From RGIG2707 sp045600065 (GTDB lineage Bacteria > Bacillota > Clostridia > Peptostreptococcales > Anaerovoracaceae), in NCBI GenBank assembly GCA_045600065.1, contig JAZRXE010000007.1, forward strand, positions 1 to 35,921: a DNA stretch of 35,921 nt, given 5' to 3'. This document shows, piece after piece, positions 23,323 to 31,085 of the stretch. The translations under genes and the position numbers were made by a program. The notes under the pieces were generated by a model that searched no databases, was not told where the DNA came from, and saw only the letters and a list, made by a program, of their open reading frames with translations. Position 1 is the stretch's first letter. Each line of letters begins with the position of its first letter.

Positions 23323-25974
23323 ATGTTTAAAAAATGTATCAGTTTGCTTTTGAGCATGGTGCTGCTGCTGGCATCCCTGCCTGTGGCAGCGTACGCCGCG
23401 GATGATTATATGTTGGAGATAAGCGGAAGGCGTCTTACCAGTGATGAAATAAATCGTATCACGATTGGCAATGGATGGATCTGGGATCCGGACACCTATG
23501 CTCTGACTTTGTTGAATTACCGGTTCGGTCCCATCTATCATTATTCCAGCGAGAAGTTGACGATCATTCTGGAAGATTCAGAAGGAAATGCAACAAATAA
23601 TACAATCACGAACACTGAGCCCTATGAATCAGCTGTCAACAGCTACGGCCCTCTGGAGATCTCGGGCTGTGGTTCTTTGCAGATCAATTCCTCTGGTTCC
23701 GGAATTTCAACGAGCGGCGATCTGAACGTTTCCGGCTCGGCACTGATGCAGATCAATTCTTCTGGTTTTGGCATTTCAACGAGCGGTGATCTGAACGTTT
23801 CCGGCCCGGCATTGATGCAGATTAATTCCTCCAGATCCGGAATTTCAACGAGCGGTGATCTGAACGTTTCCGGCCCGGCACTGATGCAGATCAATTCCTC
23901 CAGAACCGGCATTTCAATGAACGGTGATATGAACATTTCCGGTGCGACTCTGCTGCAGATCGATGCGCCGGACGGAGAGGCAGTCAGTGCCAGCGGTGCT
24001 GTGAGTATCAGGGCTGACAAGCTGAAAATCCGGGGTTCGGAAGGTCTGTTCATCCCCGGCGGCATCCTGACAATGGACATTGCCGAGGAGTTGGACATCA
24101 CCACGCTCAACAGCAGAAGTTCTTTTGCTGCAGTGGCGAATAGTATCGAGCTTGAAGGCTGTTCGGATGCGCATATCAGCAGCCCTGTTGTCGGGTTTTA
24201 TGCGCTTGACGGCGATGTTGTCATCGGCGGCAGTACAACGCTTACTATTGAAGCAGGTCACATAGGTATCCTTGCAGATGAAGGCAATGTGATCATCAAA
24301 GATACGTCCACCATCGATGTGACAGGCGGAGACGACGGTGTCCATCTGTATGCTTTATACGATGGCAGTACATACATTGGCAAAACCGTTCAGATCTATA
24401 CTACCGGCAGCCCTCTGCGCTTTAGAGGTATCGAGGAATGTGCCGTGTACGGTGAAGTTGAGGTCCTTTCCGATGCCTGTTATGCAGTCTCCGGCTCTGT
24501 CGACGAGGAGTCTCTGGTCTATACGGCTCGGGAGCACAGTTATGAACAGAAGGTTGCCACGGATGTCTATCTGGTGAGCGCAGCAGACTGCGAGAATGCG
24601 GCAGTCTATTATCTGAGCTGTGAATGCGGAAAAGCGGGAACGGAGACCTTTACCACCGGCAGCGCTCTGGGTCATCATTATGAGCAGAAGGTGGCAGAGT
24701 ATGCCTATCTGGTGAGCGCGGCAGACTGCGAGAATGCGGCAGTCTATTATCTGAGCTGCGAATGCGGAAAAGCCGGAACGGAGACCTTTACCACCGGCAG
24801 CGCTCTGGGTCATCATTATGAACAGAAGGTGGCAGAGGATGCCTATCTGGTGAGCGCGGCAGACTGCGAGAATCCGGCAGTCTATTATCTGAGCTGTGAA
24901 TGCGGAAAAGCGGGAACGGAGACCTTCACCACCGGCAGCGCTCTGGGCCATCATTATGAACAGATGGTGGCAGGAGATGCCTATCTGGTGAGCGAAGCAG
25001 ACTGCGAGAATGCGGCAGTCTATTATCTGAGCTGCGAATGCGGCGAGGCCGGAACGGAGACCTTTACCACCGGCAGCGCTCTGGGTCATGTCTGGGGCGA
25101 GCAGGGAACGGCTCTGAATGCCGACACCCATCAGCTGGTATGCACGGTAGATCCGTCTCATACCCTGATCGAAGAGCATGTATTTGAGGGCAGCACCTGC
25201 ACCGTCTGCGGCTATGTGCAGCAAGGCGGCGAAAACGTTCCGGATGATCCCGGCGATGAGGATTGGGATGAACCCGAAGAGCCCGCGGGACCTGCGGACG
25301 AACCGGATGAACCTTCAGAACAGGAGGAAGAACCCGAAGAACCCGCGGAAGAACCCGATGGATCCGAGGAACTGCCGGTGACCCCGCAGCTGCCTGAGGA
25401 GAAGGTGCCGGATATCCTGGAGCCCTTCGAAGATCTGGACAAGGATGCCTGGTATGCGGATGCAGTAAGATACTGCCTGCAGCAGGGCCTTATGGAAGGC
25501 TATTTCGAGGATCAGTTCGGCCCCAATGATGTGACCAGCCGCGCCCAGCTGGTGACCATCCTGTACCGCCTTGAAGGCGAACCGGCCTTCATGAATGACA
25601 ACCTCTTTGAGGATGTGCCCGCCGGCAGCTGGTATGAAAAGGCTGTGATCTGGGCACAGGGCAAGGGCATCATCGAAGGCTACGGAAACGGAAGCTTCGG
25701 CCCTGCAGACCCGATCAAGCGGGAACAGGCTGCCGTCATCCTCTATAACTACGCCAAATACAAGGGGCTGGATGTGAGCGTGGACGAGAATACCAACTTC
25801 CTCAGCTTTAACGATTTCTTCGAGGTGAGCGAATACGCCAAGCCCGCCATGATGTGGGCTCTGCAGAGCGGACTTCTGGAGGGCAACGGCTGGGATCTGA
25901 ACCCCGGCAGCCCTGCAAACAGGGCACAGACGGCGCAGATCCTGCAGAGATTCTGCGAAGAGATTCTGAAATAG
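23323..25974 (+). CDS. SLH-domain surface protein with beta-helix and Cys-rich repeats
   Basis: This 883-residue secreted protein is held to the cell surface by three C-terminal SLH domains (~702-745, 762-805, 829-882), seen as AWYADAVRYCLQQG, SWYEKAVIWAQGKG and YAKPAMMWALQSG with GPNDVTSRAQ/GPADPIKREQ motifs. A signal peptide ends near residue 25 (VAAYA). Residues 120-234 are five 23-residue repeats that look like turns of a parallel beta-helix. Residues 405-588 are four 46-residue repeats with three Cys each (DCEN and SCECG). A Pro/Glu/Asp-rich linker (~640-690) precedes the SLH domains. The start follows GGAGG at ATG 23323. The anchoring implies binding to pyruvylated wall polymers, which is known for SLH domains. 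A role as a scaffold or adhesin is inferred. No catalytic motif is visible. Confidence 0.9.
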   Translation: MFKKCISLLLSMVLLLASLPVAAYAADDYMLEISGRRLTSDEINRITIGNGWIWDPDTYALTLLNYRFGPIYHYSSEKLTIILEDSEGNATNNTITNTEPYESAVNSYGPLEISGCGSLQINSSGSGISTSGDLNVSGSALMQINSSGFGISTSGDLNVSGPALMQINSSRSGISTSGDLNVSGPALMQINSSRTGISMNGDMNISGATLLQIDAPDGEAVSASGAVSIRADKLKIRGSEGLFIPGGILTMDIAEELDITTLNSRSSFAAVANSIELEGCSDAHISSPVVGFYALDGDVVIGGSTTLTIEAGHIGILADEGNVIIKDTSTIDVTGGDDGVHLYALYDGSTYIGKTVQIYTTGSPLRFRGIEECAVYGEVEVLSDACYAVSGSVDEESLVYTAREHSYEQKVATDVYLVSAADCENAAVYYLSCECGKAGTETFTTGSALGHHYEQKVAEYAYLVSAADCENAAVYYLSCECGKAGTETFTTGSALGHHYEQKVAEDAYLVSAADCENPAVYYLSCECGKAGTETFTTGSALGHHYEQMVAGDAYLVSEADCENAAVYYLSCECGEAGTETFTTGSALGHVWGEQGTALNADTHQLVCTVDPSHTLIEEHVFEGSTCTVCGYVQQGGENVPDDPGDEDWDEPEEPAGPADEPDEPSEQEEEPEEPAEEPDGSEELPVTPQLPEEKVPDILEPFEDLDKDAWYADAVRYCLQQGLMEGYFEDQFGPNDVTSRAQLVTILYRLEGEPAFMNDNLFEDVPAGSWYEKAVIWAQGKGIIEGYGNGSFGPADPIKREQAAVILYNYAKYKGLDVSVDENTNFLSFNDFFEVSEYAKPAMMWALQSGLLEGNGWDLNPGSPANRAQTAQILQRFCEEILK
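23680..24024 (+). repeat. 69-bp tandem repeat, five units (in the SLH gene)
   Basis: Units start at 23680, 23749, 23818, 23887 and 23956, exactly 69 bp (23 codons) apart. The consensus is LMQINSSxxGISTSGDLNVSG in shortened form (QINSS, GIST, GDLNVSG). The first four are nearly identical; the fifth is diverged. The 23-residue period suits a beta-helix coil. Confidence 0.9.
24535..25086 (+). repeat. 138-bp tandem repeat, four units (in the SLH gene)
   Basis: Units start at 24535, 24673, 24811 and 24949, exactly 138 bp (46 codons) apart, and are very similar. Each encodes YEQ, AYLVSAADCEN, YYLSCECGKAGTETF and TTGSALGH. The near identity makes slippage or recombination between units likely. Confidence 0.92.
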
Positions 25975-26077
25975 ATCCTGATACTGAAGCTTCAGCGTAC
26001 CGAGCCCGTATAACTCAGAAGAGCTCGGGCAGTGCGTCACCGGTTTTTCGCAGTGTTCGATGGTAGAAAGGGTACAG

Positions 26078-27037
26078 ATGAAAAGAATCATAGGATTGGG
26101 GATAGCTGCAGCGGCGGCAGGTGCTGTGATTGCCGCATCAAAGACCATCAGCAAGACACTGATGAACGCGGCGCTGGACAGGGATGAGCCAAAAACTGTT
26201 TCCGATGTCCGAAACATTTACCACGGCGCTGTGGACCAGCAGGAATACATCCGGCGCGTGGAAGTGGCCAAAGATGTGCTGGAGCACAGAGACACCGAAA
26301 GGGTGGAGATCGTCTCTTACGACGGCACCCGGCTGGTGGGGCACGTGTACAGGGCGGACCGGCCCAAGCGCGTGCTGATAGCCATGCACGGCTGGCGCTC
26401 CAACTGGTCCCGGGATTTCGGCCTGGTTGCCGATACGTGGTACGACGAAGGCTGCACCGTGCTTTATGCAGAGCAGCGTGCCCAGGGCGAAAGCGGAGGC
26501 GACTATATGGGCTTCGGCCTTACCGAGCGCTTCGACTGCGCGGAGTGGGCAAGGTGGGCTGAAAGCGAGCTTGCGGAGGGCTTGCCTGTTTATCTGGCAG
26601 GCATATCCATGGGCGCTTCTACGGTGCTGATGACCTCCGGGCTGGATCTTCCTGACTGCGTTCACGGAATTATCGCCGACTGCGGTTTTACTTCTCCGGC
26701 TGCCATATGGGAGCATGTGACCAGGGACAACCTCCATCTTCCCTATCGCTGGCATCAGAAGGATATCGATCAGCTATGCCGTGAAAAGCTCAACCTGGGT
26801 TCTGATTCGTATTCCACAACTGAGGCAATGAAGGCCAACACCCGGCCCGTGCTGTTCATCCACGGCACGGAGGACGAGCTGGTGCCCATCGCGATGACCT
26901 ACGAGAACTACGCGGTGTGTCGGGCTCCCAAGCGCCTGTTCACCGTGGAAGGCGCCGGACACGGCATGAGCTTCGGCGTGGACAAAGAGGGATATGTAAA
27001 GGCTCTGGAGGCCTTCTGGTCGGATTATGACGAGTAG
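26078..27037 (+). CDS. Membrane-anchored alpha/beta hydrolase
   Basis: This 319-residue alpha/beta-hydrolase-fold protein starts with a hydrophobic helix (IIGLGIAAAAAGAVIAAS), probably an uncleaved membrane anchor or signal. The triad is visible: Ser177 in GISMGAS, Asp266 in GTEDELVP and His295 in GAGHG. HGWRSNW supplies the oxyanion region and DCGFTSP lies in the cap region. The ATG at 26078 with GAAAGGG upstream is preferred over an ATG at 26060. The family includes esterases, acyltransferases and peptidases, and no substrate is suggested by the context. It lies 103 bases after the SLH gene. A palindromic repeat begins at the base after its stop codon. Confidence 0.87.
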   Translation: MKRIIGLGIAAAAAGAVIAASKTISKTLMNAALDRDEPKTVSDVRNIYHGAVDQQEYIRRVEVAKDVLEHRDTERVEIVSYDGTRLVGHVYRADRPKRVLIAMHGWRSNWSRDFGLVADTWYDEGCTVLYAEQRAQGESGGDYMGFGLTERFDCAEWARWAESELAEGLPVYLAGISMGASTVLMTSGLDLPDCVHGIIADCGFTSPAAIWEHVTRDNLHLPYRWHQKDIDQLCREKLNLGSDSYSTTEAMKANTRPVLFIHGTEDELVPIAMTYENYAVCRAPKRLFTVEGAGHGMSFGVDKEGYVKALEAFWSDYDE

Positions 27038-27091
27038 CACAAGGGGACGGTTCTCCTGTGCCCATGAGCACAGGAGACCCGTCCCCTTGTG
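27038..27091. repeat. GGGGACGGTTC-type palindromic repeat element C
   Basis: The 24-base arm 27038-27061 and the arm 27068-27091 are complementary with a single G.T position, around the loop CCATGA. The left arm contains GGGGACGGTTCTCCTGTG. It starts immediately after the TAG of the hydrolase gene, between two convergent genes. Confidence 0.85.
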
Positions 27092-27099
27092 TCCAAAAA

Positions 27100-27123
27100 A
27101 GCCGAGGGCAGGCGCCTTCGGCT
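27100..27123 (-). terminator. Bidirectional terminator at the end of the selD unit
   Basis: AGCCGAGGGC (27100-27109) pairs with GCCTTCGGCT (27114-27123) around AGGC, with A-tracts to the left and T-tracts to the right. It ends the selenium minus-strand unit and probably the hydrolase gene as well. Confidence 0.85.
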
Positions 27124-27141
27124 TTTGTATTATTCTTTCGG

Positions 27142-28188
27142 CTATCGGATCAGATAGATATCCGTGCCGGAATAGGCGTCCACGCGGCCGATGATTGCTG
27201 CGTCTATGCCTTCTGCCTGCATGCGTGCCAGGCATTCTTCGGCCTGTTCCGTGGGCAGAGAGATCAGCAGGCCTCCGCTGGTCTGGGGATCGAAGAGTAT
27301 GTCTTCCAGATCCAGAGGCACATCGGTCAGCTTCTGCCAGTTCCCTTCGGTGTATTTGCGGTTCTTGTAAGCGCCCTCGGGCACCAGGCCCATGGCCGCC
27401 AGCTCCGCCGTCTCCTTGTAATAGGGGATGGAAGACACGCTGATGTACATACTTACCCCGCTGCCGTCGGCCATCTCGTAGGCATGGCCCATCAGACCGA
27501 AGCCGGTGATGTCGGTGCAGCTGTGCACGTCGTAATCCAGCATGATCTGCGCGGCGTACTTGTTGAGGGTTGCCATCTGCTTATAGACCCGGTCCGCCAG
27601 CTCCGGGGCTACCAGCTCGGGCAGTCCCTTGATGGCTGTGGTGATGATGCCGCAGCCCAGCTTTTTAGTGAGGATCAGGGAATCTCCGGGCTTTGCCGCG
27701 GAGTTGGAGAGCACCTTGTCCGGATGCACAAAGCCGGTTACCGAAAGCCCGTAAATGGGCTCTGCGCTGTGTATGGTGTGGCCTCCGGTGATTATCACGC
27801 CGGCTTCCATGGCCTTGTCGTAGCCTCCTCTGAGTATTTCCGCAGCTACTTCAAGATCCAGGGTCTTGGGCAGGCTCATGATGTTGAGCGCAAGCTTTGG
27901 AGTCCCGCCCATGGCGTATACGTCGGAGATTGAATTTGTAGCTGCGATCTGCCCGTACATATAGGGGTCGTCCACTATCGGCGGGAAGAAATCCGTAGTG
28001 TTTATCACCGCGGTGTCCTCGCTGATCTTGTAGACGCTGGCGTCGTCTGCCTTGTCGTAGCCCACTAAAAGATTGGCATCGTAGGGCGTTTCAAAATCCC
28101 TGAGAAGTTCAGAGAGCGTCCCGGCTCCCAACTTGGCTCCTCAGCCAGAGCAGCTTGCCATGCTTGTGAGTTTTATATCATTGCTCAT
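27142..28188 (-). CDS. selD: Selenide, water dikinase SelD, a selenoprotein (Sec16)
   Basis: SelD makes selenophosphate from selenide and ATP, the selenium donor for selenocysteine and other selenium uses. Standard translation gives a start-less protein from 28131, but the frame runs upstream through an in-frame TGA (28143-28141) to ATG 28188, which follows GGAGG by six bases. The N-terminus then reads MASCSG-Sec-GAK with Sec16 and Lys19, the spacing of the known Cys/Sec-xx-Lys catalytic pair of SelD. The result is 348 residues, normal for the family. Downstream motifs include GYDKADDASVYKI, TGGHTIHSAEPIYG and DPQTSGGLL. A short stem-loop starts 12 bases after the TGA (separate entry). The start lies one base after the DUF3343 stop, so the gene closes a four-gene minus-strand unit. 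Needing Sec to make Sec gives built-in feedback. Confidence 0.95.
28112..28143 (-). promoter_or_regulatory. UGA selenocysteine codon with bSECIS-like hairpin
   Basis: The TGA is at 28143-28141. GGGAGC (28129-28124) and GCTCTC (28117-28112) form a six-bp stem around the loop CGGGAC. The loop starts 17 nt after the UGA and has G as its second base. Both fit the described bacterial SECIS pattern (loop 16-37 nt after UGA, G among the first two loop bases). Folding was judged by eye. Confidence 0.7.
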
Positions 28189-28189
28189 G

Positions 28190-28435
28190 TCAGTCCTCCG
28201 ATCTGTAGAGCACTTCATAGCTTTCGTCGTCACAGACACGGACCACGGTATCCACTTCCTCCGAAAAATCGGAGAAGGGAAGCCCTTCGGGTGCTTCAAA
28301 GCGCACGCAGGTGCCGCAGGAGCTGGAAAGGGCGCGGGGCACAGGGGATGTCCGGGCGGACACGCCCTCTTTGTCGCAGCGCTTCTTGAACTTGATGGCT
28401 CCGAAATGTGTAAAAAAAGTCGCTATAAAGGTCAT
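28190..28435 (-). CDS. DUF3343 protein (putative Se/S carrier), copy 1
   Basis: This 81-residue protein matches DUF3343, small proteins found with selenium and sulfur transfer genes. The conserved central segment PVPRALSSSCGTCVRF holds two Cys in a CGTC arrangement, suitable for binding a persulfide or perselenide. The start ATG shares its A with the last base of the TusA-like stop (TAATG), and the TGA stop is one base from the selD start, so translation is probably coupled on both sides. The function is an inference from the Cys motif and context; no biochemical role is established to my knowledge. Confidence 0.82.
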   Translation of the reverse strand: MTFIATFFTHFGAIKFKKRCDKEGVSARTSPVPRALSSSCGTCVRFEAPEGLPFSDFSEEVDTVVRVCDDESYEVLYRSED

Positions 28436-28641
28436 TACTTGGTGATGATGAGTGTGAATTCGTCGTCGTTAGTTTCTACCTTTACATTATACCCCATATT
28501 CACGGCAAAACGTGTACAATTTTCCACGCAGACCCGGGCGTCGGTGAGCAGCTGATATTCGCTATCGCCTTTTTCCATGGCTTTCTTCAGCTTGACAACG
28601 GGCTGGGGGCAGGATAGTCCGCGGGCGTCGATCTTAGTCAT
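28435..28641 (-). CDS. TusA-like sulfur/selenium carrier
   Basis: This 68-residue single-domain protein of the TusA/SirA fold starts MTKIDARGLSCPQP, with the acceptor Cys11 in a CPxP motif. TusA proteins take persulfide sulfur from cysteine desulfurases; a selenium-carrying role is inferred here from the neighbours. The frame is open 15 codons further upstream, but the ATG at 28641 has AAGGAG upstream. That Shine-Dalgarno overlaps the last codons of yedE. It has two further cysteines (VCVENC). The same fold occurs as the N-terminal domain of YedF at 31086. Confidence 0.87.
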   Translation of the reverse strand: MTKIDARGLSCPQPVVKLKKAMEKGDSEYQLLTDARVCVENCTRFAVNMGYNVKVETNDDEFTLIITK

Positions 28642-28646
28642 TTCGA

Positions 28647-29708
28647 TTACTCCTTTTCTACGTTCATGAAACCGATGAGCACGCATACGGCAATGCCCAG
28701 GATGGTGGCAATCTGTCCGTTGGCGGTGGGACCGGCGGCGGAAGATGCCAGACCGAAGTTGTGGCAGAAGGCTGCGCCTACGGTGTAGCCCAGAACGGTG
28801 ACCACGCTGTCGGTGTTTCCTTCACCTGCCAGGATCAGCTGTCTCATGGGGCATCCGCCCAGCAGCACGCTGCCCAGACCTACCAGTACCATGCCCAGGA
28901 AGTTCCACAGGGATGCGGTATGCGCCACGGGCTGTCCTTCGAAGCTGAAGGCCACGCTGCCCAGGGCAAAGTTGCACAGCAGGCAGGCTGCAAAAACGGC
29001 GGCAAAGCCGGACAGCAGCTTGTAGTCCTTGAACATCACCACGTCTCTGAGTCCGCCCACCATGCACAGTCTGGTCTTCTGTGCGGCGGCGCCGGCCACC
29101 AGGCCTGCTGCCAGAGCGGCAGCCAGAGGAGCATGCATGGCTCCGGGGCCTGCGCCGGCTTCGGAGAAGAAGATGAAGGCGGGAGCGGCAGCCAGCAGGG
29201 CCAGCAGAGCGGCCTGCAGACCGGTGAAGGCAAGGCCCTCAAAGGCGGGCATGGTGTAGGATCTCTTCAGGTTGTATCCCTTGTTCAGGAAGAAAACGCC
29301 TGCGAAGATGCCTGCAAAGAAACCGGCAAAGCCCACAAAGGCATTCAGATCTCCGCCTGCCATTCTCAGGACCATTCTCAGCGGGCAGCCCAGGAACATC
29401 AGGGCGCCGACCATCACGGCAAAGCCCAGCACGAACCGGGTGAAGGGGGAGCTGCCGCCGCGGGGCTTGAATTCTTTGGCCAGATAAGCGGCCAGGAAGC
29501 TGCCGATGACCAGCCCGATGATCTCGGGACGGATATACTGTACGGCACCGGCTCTGTGAAGTCCCAGAGCACCGGCGGTGTCGCGGATGAAGCATGCGAT
29601 GCAGAATCCCATGTTTTTCGGATTGCCCAGCTTGACCAGCAGGCTGCCCAGGACACCCAGGACGCCTCCGGCGATCAGGATGGACACTCTTTCTTTTTTA
29701 CTGTTCAT
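28647..29708 (-). CDS. yedE: YedE-type putative selenium transporter
   Basis: This 353-residue polytopic membrane protein belongs to the YeeE/YedE family, selenium-linked subgroup. Conserved Cys motifs lie in or next to hydrophobic segments: GFCIACFIRD near residues 33-42, LGCPLRM, TRLCMVGGLRD and GGCPMRQL. Related YeeE proteins conduct thiosulfate via cysteines; passage of a selenium species is inferred from gene context. It heads the minus-strand unit with TusA-like, DUF3343 and SelD proteins, and its stop lies six bases before the TusA-like start. The start follows GGAGG. Tandem 11-bp repeats lie 30-52 bases upstream (29739-29760). Confidence 0.88.
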   Translation of the reverse strand: MNSKKERVSILIAGGVLGVLGSLLVKLGNPKNMGFCIACFIRDTAGALGLHRAGAVQYIRPEIIGLVIGSFLAAYLAKEFKPRGGSSPFTRFVLGFAVMVGALMFLGCPLRMVLRMAGGDLNAFVGFAGFFAGIFAGVFFLNKGYNLKRSYTMPAFEGLAFTGLQAALLALLAAAPAFIFFSEAGAGPGAMHAPLAAALAAGLVAGAAAQKTRLCMVGGLRDVVMFKDYKLLSGFAAVFAACLLCNFALGSVAFSFEGQPVAHTASLWNFLGMVLVGLGSVLLGGCPMRQLILAGEGNTDSVVTVLGYTVGAAFCHNFGLASSAAGPTANGQIATILGIAVCVLIGFMNVEKE

Positions 29709-29738
29709 TCGTGTTTTACCTCCGAAAGTATATAAAAT

Positions 29739-29760
29739 ATAGTATGAAAATAGTATGAAA
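29739..29760. repeat. Tandem ATAGTATGAAA repeats in the yedE leader
   Basis: ATAGTATGAAA occurs at 29739-29749 and directly again at 29750-29760. It lies in the yedE promoter region of the divergent spacer (29709-29889). One helical turn per unit fits an operator. No convincing -35/-10 pair for yedE was identified. Confidence 0.45.
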
Positions 29761-29833
29761 AAAGTACGCCTTATGTTAGCATCTGCTTATAGAAAAGACT
29801 AATAAAAAGATAAAATGTTTCTATAATATTGAT

Positions 29834-29862
29834 TTGTTTTCCAAATGAGGTTGATATACAAT
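29834..29862 (+). promoter_or_regulatory. Possible promoter of the cysteine desulfurase-like gene
   Basis: TTGTTT (29834-29839), a 17-bp spacer and TACAAT (29857-29862). The -10 is good and the -35 weak. A separate TATAAT at 29822-29827 lacks a -35. Confidence 0.4.
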
Positions 29863-29889
29863 CTAAGTGATTGAAAAAAGGAGATCTCC

Positions 29890-31047
29890 ATGAACAAGAC
29901 ATACCTCGACAACGGCAGTACCAGCTTCCCCAAGCCCGAGATCGTGCCCCGCGCCATGTATGATTACATGACCAGCGTGGGCGCCAACATCAACCGCGGC
30001 GGCTACGCCAGTGCCTATTCCACCGCAGAACAGGTCTACGAGTGCCGGGAACTGCTGGCAGAGCTCTTCGGAGCAGAAGACTGCAAGAACGTTGTCTTTA
30101 CCAAAAATATCACCGAGAGCCTCAACGTGGTGCTCAAGGGCTTCCTGAAGCCCGGCGATCACGTTCTGGTCTCTGCCATGGAGCACAACGCCGTGATGCG
30201 CCCGTTGGTGCAGCTGCAGGAGCAGGGCGTTCAATTCGACCGCATCCCCTGCGACGAACAGGGCAATCTGCAGATCGAAGCCATGGAGGGCATGATCAAG
30301 CCCAACACCCGGGCCGTGGTGATGATGCACGCCAGCAATGTATGCGGCACCGTCCTGCCCGCGGAGGAAGTGGGACGCATCTGCCGGGAACACGGGCTCA
30401 CCTTCATCCTGGACTGCGCACAGACTGCCGGGATCATCCCCGTCCGCATGGATACCATGAACATCGATGCCCTGTGCTTTACCGGCCACAAGAGCCTGCT
30501 GGGCCCCCAGGGCATCGGCGGCTTCATACTGAAAGAGCACATGGTCTCTCAGATCGAGCCCCTGCTGTCCGGCGGCACCGGAAGCTTCTCTCACCTGGAA
30601 GAAGTGCCTGCCGTGATGCCCGACCGCTTTGAGCCCGGCACCATGAACATCCCCGGCATCCTGGGCCTGCGGGCTGCCCTGCTCTGGCACAAGGAACAGG
30701 GAGAAGGCACCGTTTACAACCACGAGATGGCTCTGGTGCAGCGCTTCCTGGACGGCCTGGCCCCTCTGGAGGCCGACGGCCTGATCTCCGTGGCAGGCAG
30801 AAAGGATACGCAAAGCAGAGTGGGTGTGGTCAGCATCGTCACCCTGAAGGAAGACCCTGCCATTGCCGCCTTCCGTCTGGACGACGAATATGGCATCATG
30901 ACCCGTGTGGGTCTGCACTGCGCACCCAACGCCCATAAGACCCTTGGCACTTATCCCTCCGGCACCATTCGTTTCTCCTTCGGCTGGGCTACCACCGAAG
31001 AGGAGATCGACTATGCCGTCAGGGCTCTGAACGAGATATTACGCTGA
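29890..31047 (+). CDS. Class V aminotransferase, cysteine desulfurase family (EF2568-like)
   Basis: This 385-residue PLP enzyme is related to cysteine desulfurases and selenocysteine lyases. It looks like the short N-terminal clade represented by EF2568 of Enterococcus, which occurs with selenium genes. The PLP Lys201 is in FTGHKSLLGPQG; NITESLN and DCAQTAG are the phosphate- and pyridine-binding parts, and Cys344 in RVGLHCAPNAHK is the likely sulfur/selenium acceptor. The ATG at 29890 follows AAAAGGAG. It heads the plus-strand half of the selenium locus, 38 bases from yedF. The expected job is to release S0 or Se0 from (seleno)cysteine and pass it to TusA-like domains. Which element is used is not shown by sequence. 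Codons are unusually C-rich at third positions compared with genes at 16-26 kb. Confidence 0.9.
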   Translation: MNKTYLDNGSTSFPKPEIVPRAMYDYMTSVGANINRGGYASAYSTAEQVYECRELLAELFGAEDCKNVVFTKNITESLNVVLKGFLKPGDHVLVSAMEHNAVMRPLVQLQEQGVQFDRIPCDEQGNLQIEAMEGMIKPNTRAVVMMHASNVCGTVLPAEEVGRICREHGLTFILDCAQTAGIIPVRMDTMNIDALCFTGHKSLLGPQGIGGFILKEHMVSQIEPLLSGGTGSFSHLEEVPAVMPDRFEPGTMNIPGILGLRAALLWHKEQGEGTVYNHEMALVQRFLDGLAPLEADGLISVAGRKDTQSRVGVVSIVTLKEDPAIAAFRLDDEYGIMTRVGLHCAPNAHKTLGTYPSGTIRFSFGWATTEEEIDYAVRALNEILR

Positions 31048-31085
31048 TACAAAGACCGGTCTGTCCGGATCAGAAAGGAAACAAA

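Noticed and set aside
28761..29735. 324-codon plus-strand frame opposite yedE
   Set aside because: It is rich in Gln, His and Gly, as expected from reading the complement of a hydrophobic membrane-protein gene, and has no ribosome site.
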